A stretch of 64,000 nt of DNA from Streptomyces collinus (lineage in GTDB: Bacteria; Actinomycetota; Actinomycetes; Streptomycetales; Streptomycetaceae): the NCBI RefSeq assembly GCF_031348265.1, contig NZ_CP133771.1:5270001-5334000 (forward strand), given 5' to 3'. The notes under the pieces were generated by a model. The model did no database searches and was not told the DNA's origin. It worked only from the letters and a program-made list of their open reading frames with translations. Position 1 is the first letter of the stretch; each line of letters opens with the position of its first letter. This document shows positions 8,537 to 17,523 of this stretch, in pieces. The position numbers were made by a program, and so were the translations under genes.

Positions 8537-10111
8537 GTGATCGATATCAGCGAGTCCGTGATGCAGTTCCTTCTGGCATTCATCGTCGTCGGCCCGCTCC
8601 TCGGCGCCGCCGCGGCTCTCCTGCCCGCCCCGCCCGGGCTGAAGGGGAAGTCACCCGAGCAGGCCGTGCTCCGGCACGGGGTCACCGTGACCGGCGCGGT
8701 CCTCATCGCGGCGATCGTCCTCGCGCTCGGCTTCGACCACGACCAGCCGTCGAAGATGCAGGCCAGCACCGACATCAGCTGGATCCCGGCACTCGACGTG
8801 CGCATCCACCTCGGCATCGACGGCATCTCCCTCCCCCTTCTCGTCCTGACTGCGCTGCTGACCTTCCTCTGCGCGCTCTACTCGTACTTCAAGATGCCTG
8901 CGGGGCCGACTCCCAAGGCCTTCGTCGCCCTGCTGCTCGTCCTCGAGTCCGGCACTCTCGCGACCTTCGCCGTCCTCGACCTGCTGCTGTTCTTCCTGGC
9001 CTTCGAGATGGTTCTCATCCCGATGTACTTCCTCATCGCCCGCTGGGGCGGCGAGGGCCGGAGCCAGGCCGCCATGCGGTTCATCCTCTACACGCTGCTC
9101 GGCTCCGTGATCATGCTGCTCGGCCTGCTCCTGATCGGGATCAAGGCGGGCACGTTCGACATGATGGCACTCGCCACTGACAACGGCCGGTCGCTGACCA
9201 CATCCGTGCAGGTCATCGCCGTTCTGGCGATCGGGATCGGGCTCGCGGTGAAGACGCCGATGTGGCCGCTGCACAGCTGGCTGCCCGACGCCCACACTGC
9301 CGCGCCGACCGTCGGCTCGGTCCTTCTGGCCGGCGTCCTGCTGAAGATGGGTACGTACGGGTTCGTCCGGATCCTGCTCCCCATCGCACCGGACGGCTTC
9401 CGCACCTTCGCGCCCTACCTCGCCGCCCTCGCCGTCGTGGGCATCATCTACGGATCCCTGGCCTGCCTGGCCCTCGCCAAACAGGGCGCGAAGGGCGACC
9501 TCAAGCGCCTCATCGCCTACTCCTCCGTCGGCCATATGGGCTTCGTCCTGCTCGGCATCTCGACGATGACCCCCACCGGCGTGAACGGCGCTCTCTTCGC
9601 CAACATCGCCCACGGCCTCATCACCGGCCTGCTGTTCTTCCTGGTCGGCGCCTTGAAGGACCGCACCGGCACCACCGACCTCGACACCCTCGCCGAGGAG
9701 ACCGGAGCCGCCCTCTACGGCAAGGCACCGCGCCTCGGCGGCCTGCTCGCCTTCGCCGCCGTCGCCTCGCTCGGCCTGCCCGGCCTGGCCGGCTTCTGGG
9801 GCGAGATGCTGGCCCTGTTCGGCGCGTTCCAGCCCGCCGCGGGCCTCAACCGCGCGGCCTTCCTCACCTTCATGGCGATCGGCGCGTTCGGCACGCTGCT
9901 GACGGCCGCATACCTGCTGATCGTGGTCCGCCGCGTCTGCATGGGCGCCCTGCCCCACGACGCACCCCGGCTCACCGACGTCCGCTCGTACGAGTTCGCG
10001 GCGTGGACACCGCTCGTCGTCCTCACCGTCGTCGCGGGCCTGTGGCCCAAGGCTCTCCTCGGCCTGAGCGACCCGGCCGTCCAGCAGCTCCTCGCAGGAG
10101 GCACCCGATGA
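8537..10111 (+). CDS. nuoM: NADH-quinone oxidoreductase subunit M (antiporter-like)
   Basis: A 524-aa antiporter-like subunit of the complex I membrane arm. Conserved elements include FLAFEMVLIPMYFLIARWG with the helix-5 Glu, AVKTPMWPLHSWLPDAHTAAP with the helix-7 Lys, and LKRLIAYSSVGHMGFVLLGI. The start is GTG 8537, six bases after the nuoL stop. The stop overlaps the nuoN ATG by four bases. It would form one of the proton half-channel units with NuoL and NuoN. Confidence 0.94.
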   Translation: MIDISESVMQFLLAFIVVGPLLGAAAALLPAPPGLKGKSPEQAVLRHGVTVTGAVLIAAIVLALGFDHDQPSKMQASTDISWIPALDVRIHLGIDGISLPLLVLTALLTFLCALYSYFKMPAGPTPKAFVALLLVLESGTLATFAVLDLLLFFLAFEMVLIPMYFLIARWGGEGRSQAAMRFILYTLLGSVIMLLGLLLIGIKAGTFDMMALATDNGRSLTTSVQVIAVLAIGIGLAVKTPMWPLHSWLPDAHTAAPTVGSVLLAGVLLKMGTYGFVRILLPIAPDGFRTFAPYLAALAVVGIIYGSLACLALAKQGAKGDLKRLIAYSSVGHMGFVLLGISTMTPTGVNGALFANIAHGLITGLLFFLVGALKDRTGTTDLDTLAEETGAALYGKAPRLGGLLAFAAVASLGLPGLAGFWGEMLALFGAFQPAAGLNRAAFLTFMAIGAFGTLLTAAYLLIVVRRVCMGALPHDAPRLTDVRSYEFAAWTPLVVLTVVAGLWPKALLGLSDPAVQQLLAGGTR

Positions 10112-11631
10112 GCTCCCCGGCCCAGCCCCTGGCCGCCTCGCTGGTCCAGTCCGTCGACTGGCTCGCGATCGCACCGCCCACCATCGCGGCGGTCGTCGGA
10201 CTCGTGGTCCTGGTCGCCGACCTTTTCCTCGCCGAGCACCGCAAGGCCCTGCTCGGCTGGACGTCGGTGGCAGGCCTTGCCGCGGCGACGGCGATGCTGC
10301 TGCCCCTGCTCGACGGCGACCGCAGCACCTTCTGCCTGACCGGCGACGCCGCCGTGTGCAGCTACACGGCCGACCGCTTCACGCTGGTCATCCAGTTCCT
10401 GGTCCTCGGCGGCGCCCTGCTCTCCGCCCTCCTGTCGGTCACCGCCCTGAGGGACGCCCGCAAGGAGCTGCCCGAGGGCGAGTACTGGTTCCTGCTGCTG
10501 TCCTCCGCGGCCGGCGCCGCCCTCCTGCCCGCCTCCCGCGACCTCGCGACCCTGATCGTCGCCCTGGAGGTCGCCTCCCTGCCTGCCTTCGCGCTGGTCG
10601 GCCTGCGATACGGCGACCGGAAGTCCTCCGAAGCGGCCCTGAAGTTCTTCCTGTCCTCGGTCACCGCGACCGCGGTCAGCCTCATGGGCATCAGCTTCGT
10701 GTACGCCACCACGGGCACCCTCTACCTCACCCAGGTCGCCGACCGTATCCAGAGCGTCGACGGGCAGTTCCACACGCTCGCCCAGACCGGCGTCGTGCTC
10801 ACCCTCGTCGGCTTCGCCTTCAAGACGGCCGCCGTGCCCTTCCACTTCTGGGTGCCCGACACCTATGTGGGAGCGCCCCTGCCGATCGCGGCATACCTGT
10901 CGGTCATCGGCAAGGCGGTCGGCTTCAGCGGCCTGATCCTGATCACGGTCGTAGCCCTCCCCTCCTACGCCGACGTCTGGGGTCCCGCCCTGGCAGCCCT
11001 CGCCGCGCTGACCATGACCGTGGGCAACGTCGGAGCCCTCCGCCAGCACGCCACGCGCGCGTACAGCGCGGTGCGCCTGCTCGCCTGGTCCTCCGTCGGC
11101 CAGGCCGGCTACCTCCTGGTACCGATCGCCGCCGCCGCGTACTCCGGGGACGCAGAGAAGTCGATCGGCTCCACCGTCGCCTACGCCCTGATGTACGGCG
11201 CCGTGAATCTGGGCGCCTTCGCCGTGGCCGCCCTGGTCGGCCGGACGAAGTCCCTCAACCGCCTCGCCGACTACCGCGGCCTGTACGCCTCCAGCCCCCT
11301 GTCCGCGCTGCTCCTGGCGTTCTTCCTGCTCTGCCTCGCCGGGCTGCCGCCGGGCATCATCGGCCTCTTCGCCAAGGTCACCGTCTTCTCGGCGGCCGTC
11401 GACGCCGGTCTCGGCTGGCTGGCCGTGATCATGGCCGTCAACGTCGTCATCGCCTTGTTCTACTACCTCCAGTGGACGGCCCTGCTCTTCCGCGCCCCCG
11501 AGGGCGAGCCCGAGAAGCACCGCGTCCCTGGCCCCGTCACCGCCGCGATCGCCCTGACCGGCGTCCTCGGCATCGCCCTGTCCGGCGCACCTCAGCTCGT
11601 CCTGCGCTTCACCGACACCGGGCTCTTCTGA
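10108..11631 (+). CDS. nuoN: NADH-quinone oxidoreductase subunit N (antiporter-like)
   Basis: A 507-aa antiporter-like subunit, the last gene of the partial nuo operon. Features include FKTAAVPFHFWVPDTYVGAP (helix-7 Lys) and VRLLAWSSVGQAGYLLVPIA. The upstream frame is open a long way, but ATG 10108 is chosen because it forms an ATGA overlap with the nuoM stop and is preceded by CAGGAGG. A 20-bp perfect palindrome seven bases after the stop probably ends transcription of nuoA-N. Confidence 0.93.
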   Translation: MSSPAQPLAASLVQSVDWLAIAPPTIAAVVGLVVLVADLFLAEHRKALLGWTSVAGLAAATAMLLPLLDGDRSTFCLTGDAAVCSYTADRFTLVIQFLVLGGALLSALLSVTALRDARKELPEGEYWFLLLSSAAGAALLPASRDLATLIVALEVASLPAFALVGLRYGDRKSSEAALKFFLSSVTATAVSLMGISFVYATTGTLYLTQVADRIQSVDGQFHTLAQTGVVLTLVGFAFKTAAVPFHFWVPDTYVGAPLPIAAYLSVIGKAVGFSGLILITVVALPSYADVWGPALAALAALTMTVGNVGALRQHATRAYSAVRLLAWSSVGQAGYLLVPIAAAAYSGDAEKSIGSTVAYALMYGAVNLGAFAVAALVGRTKSLNRLADYRGLYASSPLSALLLAFFLLCLAGLPPGIIGLFAKVTVFSAAVDAGLGWLAVIMAVNVVIALFYYLQWTALLFRAPEGEPEKHRVPGPVTAAIALTGVLGIALSGAPQLVLRFTDTGLF

Positions 11632-11637
11632 ACGAAC

Positions 11638-11657
11638 CCGGCTTTCCGGAAAGCCGG
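11638..11657 (+). terminator. Palindrome after nuoN, likely terminator
   Basis: A perfect inverted repeat with 10-bp arms (ccggctttcc / ggaaagccgg) lies just after the nuoN stop. There is no T run, which is common for streptomycete terminators. The remaining 230 bp to htpX show no other clear element. Confidence 0.6.
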
Positions 11658-11886
11658 CCGCTTACACCGCGTGCGCGTGGGGCACTCGCTCCCACGCGTG
11701 CGTGCCGCGGCCCGTTGCCGTCACCCGGACGGCCCACACCCGCCGCCGCACGCACCAGGGAACTTGAGCCTCCCGCCTCGCGTTGACCAGTACGGGAAGG
11801 TCCACTGGACGTGAGGACGCGGCACCAGTGGCACCGCTGATTCAGCAAGCAAGGGTCCCCCTGCCGCACCACTTGGAGGGCGCACC

Positions 11887-12750
11887 GTGCACCGCCGGCA
11901 CAACGGGCTCAGGACAGCGATCCTCCTGGGTGGACTGTCCGCACTCATCATCGTCATCGGCAGCTTCTTCGGCCGCATGGGGCTCGTCATCGCCGTCCTG
12001 GTAGCGCTGGCCACCAACGCGTACGCGTACTGGAACAGCGACAAACTGGCACTGCGCGCGATGCGTGCCCGCCCGGTGAGCGAATTCGAGGCACCGGCGC
12101 TCTACCGCATGGTGCGCGAGCTCTCCACCCAAGCCCGCCAGCCCATGCCCCGCCTGTACATCTCCCCGACGGAGGCCCCCAACGCCTTCGCCACGGGCCG
12201 CAACCCACGCAACGCCGCCGTGTGCTGCACCGACGGCATCCTCCGCCTGCTGGACGAACGCGAGCTGCGCGGCGTCATCGGACACGAACTGAGCCACGTC
12301 TACAACCGCGACATTCTCATCTCGTCGGTCGCGGGCGCCCTCGCCTCCGTCATCATGTTCCTGGTCAACTTCGCCTGGCTGATCCCCATCGGGCGCTCGG
12401 ACGACGATGACGGCCCCGGGCTGCTCGGCATGTTGCTGATCATGATTCTGGGCCCGCTCGCCGCCGCGCTCATCCAACTGGCCATCAGCCGCTCCCGGGA
12501 GTACCAGGCGGACGCCTCCGGCGCCCAGCTCACGGGCGACCCGCTCGCCCTGGCCAGCGCCCTGCGCAAGCTCGAACTCGGCACGAAACAGCTCCCGCTG
12601 CCGCCCGAGCCGCGCATCGAGACAGCCAGCCACATGATGATCGCGAACCCGTTCCGGCCCGGCCAGGGCCTCTCGAAGATGTTCTCCACACACCCGCCGA
12701 TGGCGGAACGCATCGCCCGGCTCGAGAAGATGGCAGGTGGGAACCAATGA
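11887..12750 (+). CDS. htpX: Zinc metalloprotease HtpX homologue
   Basis: A 287-aa M48B membrane metalloprotease that degrades misfolded membrane proteins. Two N-terminal helices (about 10-48) precede the catalytic domain. The zinc site HELSH is at 133-137, two further hydrophobic segments follow (about 145-165 and 175-198), and the third ligand Glu lies in SREYQADASGAQL. GTG 11887 follows GGAGGGC. The stop overlaps the ATG of the next gene by four bases, so HtpX and the YccF protein are translationally coupled and may act together in membrane quality control. Confidence 0.92.
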   Translation: MHRRHNGLRTAILLGGLSALIIVIGSFFGRMGLVIAVLVALATNAYAYWNSDKLALRAMRARPVSEFEAPALYRMVRELSTQARQPMPRLYISPTEAPNAFATGRNPRNAAVCCTDGILRLLDERELRGVIGHELSHVYNRDILISSVAGALASVIMFLVNFAWLIPIGRSDDDDGPGLLGMLLIMILGPLAAALIQLAISRSREYQADASGAQLTGDPLALASALRKLELGTKQLPLPPEPRIETASHMMIANPFRPGQGLSKMFSTHPPMAERIARLEKMAGGNQ

Positions 12751-13139
12751 GGACCGTACTCAACGTCATATGGCTCGTGCTGAGCGGCTTCTGGCTGTTC
12801 CTCGCCTACATGCTCGCGGGCCTGCTCCTCTGCATCACCATCATCGGCATCCCGTTCGGCATCGCGGCCTTCCGCATCGGCGTCTACGCCCTGTGGCCCT
12901 TCGGGTACACGACGGTCGAGCGCCACGACGCCGGCGCACCCTCCTGCGTGGGCAACGTACTCTGGCTCGTCCTCGCGGGCTGGTGGCTCACCCTCGGCCA
13001 CATCGCCACCGGCATCGCCCTCTGCGTGACGATCATCGGCATCCCGCTGGGCATCGCCAACTTCAAGCTCATCCCCGTCTCGTTGCTCCCGCTCGGCCGT
13101 GACATCGTGCGGACGAACGAGCCGTTCGCGGTGCGCTGA
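12747..13139 (+). CDS. YccF domain membrane protein
   Basis: A 130-aa protein made of two repeated units, each with the motif ITIIGIPFGIAAFR or VTIIGIPLGIANFK, which is the YccF domain signature. Each unit has a long hydrophobic helix before the motif, so four membrane segments are likely. Its function is unknown; members are inner-membrane proteins. The ATGA overlap with htpX ties it to the protease. The start ATG 12747 is fixed by that overlap. Confidence 0.88.
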   Translation: MRTVLNVIWLVLSGFWLFLAYMLAGLLLCITIIGIPFGIAAFRIGVYALWPFGYTTVERHDAGAPSCVGNVLWLVLAGWWLTLGHIATGIALCVTIIGIPLGIANFKLIPVSLLPLGRDIVRTNEPFAVR

Positions 13140-13528
13140 CGCAAGGGAGCCTCTCCTCCCTCGATGTCCACAGGCCCGTGGTTGTCCACAGGCCCGTCCG
13201 GCTGTCAGCGGCGGTCTGCATCATGAACCCATGACCGCGATCGAGCAGTTGCCGACCCGAGTGATGTCCGAGCCCTACAACTGCCACTTGAGGGCCGGAC
13301 CGTCGCGCCCCGAGCCCGCCGCGCCCGTGAGAAGCGGCGAAATACCTGAGCCGAGAGGCCCGGACAGATCTGAGCCGAGAGCCACTGACAGAGCCGAGCC
13401 GAGAGGTCCCCGCAGGCCGGGGCCTTGACGAACTGCGTGGTGGACCCAATGGGGTTGGACGGCGTTGCAGGCGCAGAGGACTTGGACGGTGTTGAGGGCG
13501 TGATCGGCGGTGAACAGTAGGCCCGGCC
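13140..13528. other. Gene-free spacer with short direct repeats
   Basis: About 390 bp with no convincing gene. It contains two copies of tgtccacaggcccgt around 13165-13200 and a cluster of gagccgagag repeats between about 13348 and 13415. The small open frames here lack good ribosome sites and family motifs. It separates the convergent YccF and permease genes. Confidence 0.6.
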
Positions 13529-14785
13529 CTACTTCCTCGCCGTCCCGCCCGCCACCCGCCGCCGCACCGCGTACGCAACCGCCCCCACCAGCAGCACCCC
13601 CGCGCCGACGACCACCGACACCCCGGGCAGCGAGAACGCCAGCACCACACACCCGGCCAGCCCCACCACCGGCACCACCCGCGCCGCCGGGGCCGAAGAC
13701 AGCGTCCAGGCCGATGCGTTGGCCACGGCGTAGTACGCCAGCACACCGAAGGAGGAGAACCCGATCGCGCCCCGGACGTCCACCGTGGCGGCCAGAACCG
13801 CGACCACCCCGCCCACGGCCAGCTCCGCCCGGTGCGGCACCTGGAACCGCGGATGCACGGCGGCCAGCACCCCCGGCAGATGCCGGTCCCGGGCCATGGC
13901 CAGCGTCGTCCGTGACACTCCCAGGATCAGCGCCAGCAGTGAGCCCATCGCGGCCACCGCCGCACCGATCCGTACGACCGGCACGAGCCAGGGCGCTCCC
14001 GCCGCCCGAACCGCGTCGGTCAGCGGCGCCGTCGAGTCCCCGAGACCGCCCGGCCCGAGCACCGAAAGGACGGCCACAGCCACACACGCGTACACCACCA
14101 GCGCGATGCCCAGCGCCAGCGGGATCGCGCGCGGAATGGTGCGCGCCGGATCCCGCACCTCCTCGCCGAGGGTGGCGATCCGGGCGTACCCGGCGAAGGC
14201 GAAGAACAGCAGACCGGCCGCCTGCAGCACGCCGTCCGCACCGCCCGAGGCCCCGATGTCCAGCCGCCCGGCATCGGCCTCACCGGAGACCAGACACACG
14301 ACCACCACGGAAGCGAGGACACCCAGGACCAGCGCCACGATCACCCGCGTCAACCACGCGGACTTCTGGACACCGCCGTAGTTCACCGCGGTCAGCGCCA
14401 CCACGGCCCCGACCGCCACCGCGTGCGCCTGCCCCGGCCAGACGTACGTGCCCACCGTGAGCGCCATCGCCGCACAGGAGGCCGTCTTCCCGACCACGAA
14501 CGACCAGCCCGCGAGATATCCCCAGAACTCCCCGAGCCGCTCCCGGCCGTAGACGTACGTGCCGCCTGAGGCCGGATACAGGGCGGCGAGGCGAGCCGAC
14601 GACATGGCGTTGCAGTACGCGACCACAGCGGCGACGGCGAGCCCGATGAGCAGCCCGGTGCCGGCCGCGTGCGCGGCCGGCGCGAGGGCGGCGAAGATCC
14701 CTGCCCCCACCATCGAGCCGAGCCCGATGACGACGGCGTCACTCACGCCGAGGGTGCGGCGCAGTCCGGGTGCGGAGGCTGTCAT
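13529..14785 (-). CDS. APC-family amino acid permease
   Basis: A 418-aa integral membrane transporter with about 12 helices. The N-terminus has the APC substrate-backbone motif GLGSMVGAGIFAALAP in helix 1, and FFAFAGYARIATLGEEVRDPARTIPRAI matches the helix 6 to loop region (positions about 195-222). ATG 14785 (MTASAPGLRRTLGVSD) is chosen over longer starts because the family begins close to this sequence. The substrate is unknown; cationic or neutral amino acids are likely. It is monocistronic and convergent with the YccF gene. Confidence 0.85.
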   Translation of the reverse strand: MTASAPGLRRTLGVSDAVVIGLGSMVGAGIFAALAPAAHAAGTGLLIGLAVAAVVAYCNAMSSARLAALYPASGGTYVYGRERLGEFWGYLAGWSFVVGKTASCAAMALTVGTYVWPGQAHAVAVGAVVALTAVNYGGVQKSAWLTRVIVALVLGVLASVVVVCLVSGEADAGRLDIGASGGADGVLQAAGLLFFAFAGYARIATLGEEVRDPARTIPRAIPLALGIALVVYACVAVAVLSVLGPGGLGDSTAPLTDAVRAAGAPWLVPVVRIGAAVAAMGSLLALILGVSRTTLAMARDRHLPGVLAAVHPRFQVPHRAELAVGGVVAVLAATVDVRGAIGFSSFGVLAYYAVANASAWTLSSAPAARVVPVVGLAGCVVLAFSLPGVSVVVGAGVLLVGAVAYAVRRRVAGGTARK

Positions 14786-14978
14786 GTGTCGCACCCTACT
14801 GATCACTGCAACCAGCGGGTGCGGCCAGCACGTCCTCCCCATTGACACGGCGTGAACGTGCGCGGTGAGGAGGCCACGCGCGGAACGCCCGACGTACGAC
14901 GCACGGGCTCGGCCTGCCGGGAGCAAGATCACAGGGCCGGGACAGTGCGGGCACAGCGTGAAAGGGCAGGTTCACGGC

Positions 14979-15245
14979 ATGACCATCATCAGCTGGATCA
15001 TCCTGGGACTGTTGGCCGGAGCCATCGCGAAGTTCCTGCTGCCGGGGCGTGACCCGGGGGGCCTCATCGGCACGACCCTGATCGGCATCGCGGGAGCGTT
15101 CATCGGCGGCTGGATATCGGCCCGCTGGATGGACCACCCGATCACCAAGGGCTTCTACGACGGTGCGACCTGGGCAGCGGCGATCGGCGGATCGCTCGTC
15201 CTGCTGATCGCCTACCGTCTGCTGTTCGGCAACTCGCGCGACTGA
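14979..15245 (+). CDS. GlsB/YeaQ/YmgE family stress-response membrane protein
   Basis: An 88-aa small membrane protein with three hydrophobic segments and the family pattern GLLAGAIAKFLLPGRDPGG followed by IGTTLIGIAGAFIGGWI. Family members (transglycosylase-associated proteins) are linked to general stress responses, but no activity is proven. The start at ATG 14979 has AAAGGGCAGG upstream. It is divergent from the permease gene. Confidence 0.88.
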   Translation: MTIISWIILGLLAGAIAKFLLPGRDPGGLIGTTLIGIAGAFIGGWISARWMDHPITKGFYDGATWAAAIGGSLVLLIAYRLLFGNSRD

Positions 15246-15390
15246 CCGCGCCCACCGATGGCAGGCCGCCACCCGACACCCGATACCCGGCAGCCGAGAC
15301 GATCGCGGCGGGCGGCGGGCGGCGGGCGGCCGATGGCAGTCGGCAGACGTGCCGACGATGCAGCGGGCGAAGCGATGGCCGTAGACGGGC

Positions 15391-15427
15391 GAGGAGGGGT
15401 GGGCACCGGTGGTACCCACCCCTCCTC
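15391..15427. terminator. Bidirectional hairpin between GlsB-type gene and yajQ
   Basis: Arms of 17 bp (gaggaggggtgggcacc and ggtacccacccctcctc, one mismatch) flank a three-base loop. It lies downstream of both convergent genes and would serve both strands. Confidence 0.7.
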
Positions 15428-15463
15428 GTACCCGTGCGGGCGGGAGCCCGAGGACGACCGGAC

Positions 15464-15952
15464 CTACCGGTAGTTCACGAACTGCAGAGCGAAGTCGAAG
15501 TCCTTGCCCTTGAGCAGGGTGATGACGGCCTGCAGGTCGTCACGGCTCTTGGAGCTGACGCGCAGCTCCTCGCCCTGAACCTGCGCCTTCACGCCCTTGG
15601 GGCCCTCGTCGCGGATGGTCTTCGCCACCTTCTTGGCGTTCTCCTGGGAGATCCCCTCCTTGATCGAAGAGAAGATCTTGTACTCCTTGCCGGAGAGCTG
15701 GGGCTCGCCCGCGTCCAGAGCCTTCAGCGAGATGCCCCGCTTGATCAGCTTGGACTGGAAGACGTCGAGGATGGCCTTTACCCGGTCCTCGGAGTTCGCC
15801 TCCATGAGGATCTGCTCACCGGACCACGAGATCGAGGCACCCACGCCCTTGAAGTCGTAGCGCTGCGAGATCTCCTTGGCGGCCTGGTTGAGTGCGTTGT
15901 CGACCTCCTGCCGCTCGACCTTCGAGACGATGTCGAAACTGGAGTCGGCCAT
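15464..15952 (-). CDS. yajQ: YajQ family cyclic-di-GMP/nucleotide-binding protein
   Basis: A 162-aa cytoplasmic protein made of two ferredoxin-like domains. It starts MADSSFDIVSKVERQEVDNA and contains ISQRYDFKG, the conserved strand and loop of the family, and ends with the typical FALQFVNYR. YajQ proteins bind nucleic acids or nucleotides; in Xanthomonas a homologue binds cyclic-di-GMP and acts as a co-regulator. Full length and unbroken. The upstream gap ends at tRNA-Tyr on the opposite strand. Confidence 0.93.
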   Translation of the reverse strand: MADSSFDIVSKVERQEVDNALNQAAKEISQRYDFKGVGASISWSGEQILMEANSEDRVKAILDVFQSKLIKRGISLKALDAGEPQLSGKEYKIFSSIKEGISQENAKKVAKTIRDEGPKGVKAQVQGEELRVSSKSRDDLQAVITLLKGKDFDFALQFVNYR

Positions 15953-16172
15953 GTCCTGTGGCTCCTTGTATCGGGGTGCGTATCGTGCGTACCGGCGTAT
16001 GCGGGCGGTCGCAGGGCCCGTTCAGGTCCCGGGCCGCATCCGGACAAGCCTAGCCACCCCCGGCCCTCCGGGCGCCGATCAATCGGGTGGCGGAGCACCC
16101 CTCCACATCAGGTATTGTTTACGTCGTTGCCACGGAGCGCCGCGGAAGAGCGGCTCGCCAGGCAGCAACCCC

Positions 16173-16254
16173 GGCGGTGTGCCCGAGCGGCCAAAGGGAG
16201 CAGACTGTAAATCTGCCGGCTCAGCCTTCCCAGGTTCGAATCCTGGCGCCGCCA
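16173..16254 (+). tRNA. tRNA-Tyr (GTA)
   Basis: An 82-nt class II tRNA. Acceptor arms ggcggtg and cgccgcc pair fully, the anticodon stem gcaga/tctgc encloses loop ctgtaaa with anticodon GTA, and an extended variable arm precedes the T-arm with ggttcgaatcc. CCA is not encoded. In S. coelicolor the integrative element SLP1 uses tRNA-Tyr as its attachment site. No integrase gene is seen next to it here. Confidence 0.95.
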
Positions 16255-16266
16255 CACTGGGGAAGA

Positions 16267-16307
16267 CCCCCTCTCATCTGCGGAGACGCAAGTGAGAGGG
16301 GGTTTTT
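16267..16307 (+). terminator. Rho-independent terminator after tRNA-Tyr
   Basis: A perfect 10-bp stem (ccccctctca / tgagaggggg) is followed directly by TTTTT. It lies 12 bases after the tRNA. Confidence 0.9.
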
Positions 16308-16563
16308 CGTTTTTCACGTGCGTGTCCCTCGGCCGTCCCCCCGGCTGTCCCCCTGTCTCTCCCTCGGGGGGTGAGCATGATCACTCTTCCTCGCGGCCGT
16401 GGGGTGGCACGTACTGGCTCAATCCACGAACCCACGTGCGCAAGCACGCCCACGGCAGCCCGCAGATGCGGGGGTCACAACTCCTGCCGGGAACTCGTCG
16501 GGGGGCATGAACTCGTCAGATACGCTGCCGCCCTTGTAACGGCACTCTCCTGAAGAGGTGTGA

Positions 16564-17391
16564 ATGAAAACAGGCAGACGAACCGTCGCGGTGGCCACGC
16601 TCGTGGGGGCGCTGGGGCTCTCGGTGCTGAACGCGCCGGTGGCTCAGGCGGCGGACACCGGTATCACCGTGTCGGACATCGTCATCAACAAGGGCAAGCC
16701 GATCGTCGTCGGTACAACGAAGACGGTGGAGCCGCCCATCAGTTTCAACATCGCGCTGCCTTCCGGGTACAGCACCTCCGACCCCTCCCGCTACGACGCG
16801 TACCCCTTCCTCTACCGCGGCGCCATCAAGACGGCGGCCGACACGGGAGAGAACTTCATCCAGCCGGGCAGTTACACCTGCTACGAGACCGACTCCAAGC
16901 ACGCTCGCTGCGAGGGCGACCTCTACATCGACCCGCACCCGAGCCAGGAGCACGTCGACTCCAACAGCGACGCCACGACCTGGAAGGTCGGCGTCTCGCT
17001 GCGTCTGTGGAAGGCCGACGGCGGCCTCAAGACCGGGGAACTGGAGACGCGGTCCGCGACCTCCCAGCTCAAGCGCGCGGCCAAGGTCACCACCAACGCC
17101 ACGCCGGAGCCGGTCGCCGTGGGCAAGCCGATCACCGTCACGGGCAAGCTGACCCGGGCGAACTGGAGCACGAAGAGGTACGACGCCTACAGCGGCCGCA
17201 CGGTCAGCCTCCAGTTCCGCGCCAAGGGCACCGACACCTACAAGACGGTCAAGAAGGTCACCACCAGCAGCACCGGAGGGCTGAAGACCACGGTCACCGC
17301 CTCGGTCGACGGTTACTACCGCTGGGTCTACTACGGCAACTCCACGACGGGCGTGGCCACCAGCGCGGCCGACTACGTCGAGGTGCGCTGA
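16564..17391 (+). CDS. Secreted protein of unknown function
   Basis: A 275-aa protein with a clear Sec signal peptide: Lys/Arg start, hydrophobic stretch at 8-22, and cleavage after AQA at about residue 29. The mature part is beta-rich. Residues 30-165 hold a first domain with two Cys in YTCYETDSKHARCEG that may form a disulfide. Residues 175-275 resemble an Ig-like fold, with VAVGKPITVTGKLTRANW and a C-terminal GYYRWVYYGNSTT. I cannot assign a function; similar secreted beta proteins are common in Streptomyces. A GAAGAGG ribosome site precedes ATG 16564. Confidence 0.82.
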   Translation: MKTGRRTVAVATLVGALGLSVLNAPVAQAADTGITVSDIVINKGKPIVVGTTKTVEPPISFNIALPSGYSTSDPSRYDAYPFLYRGAIKTAADTGENFIQPGSYTCYETDSKHARCEGDLYIDPHPSQEHVDSNSDATTWKVGVSLRLWKADGGLKTGELETRSATSQLKRAAKVTTNATPEPVAVGKPITVTGKLTRANWSTKRYDAYSGRTVSLQFRAKGTDTYKTVKKVTTSSTGGLKTTVTASVDGYYRWVYYGNSTTGVATSAADYVEVR

Positions 17392-17523
17392 CGCCGGTCT
17401 GTCGGTCTGCCGGTTTCAGCGGACTCAGCCGGCTGCCGAGATGGTTCAGAACGGCAGCCGACTGAGGCCCGTGGTCTGGCCGGTGTGGGGGCGCGGTGGC
17501 GGACGCCCCACCTGATGACCTGA

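Noticed and set aside
13275..14087. Minus-strand frame overlapping the permease 3' end and spacer
   Set aside because: The permease occupies the other frame convincingly; the Gly/Arg-rich translation has no domain.
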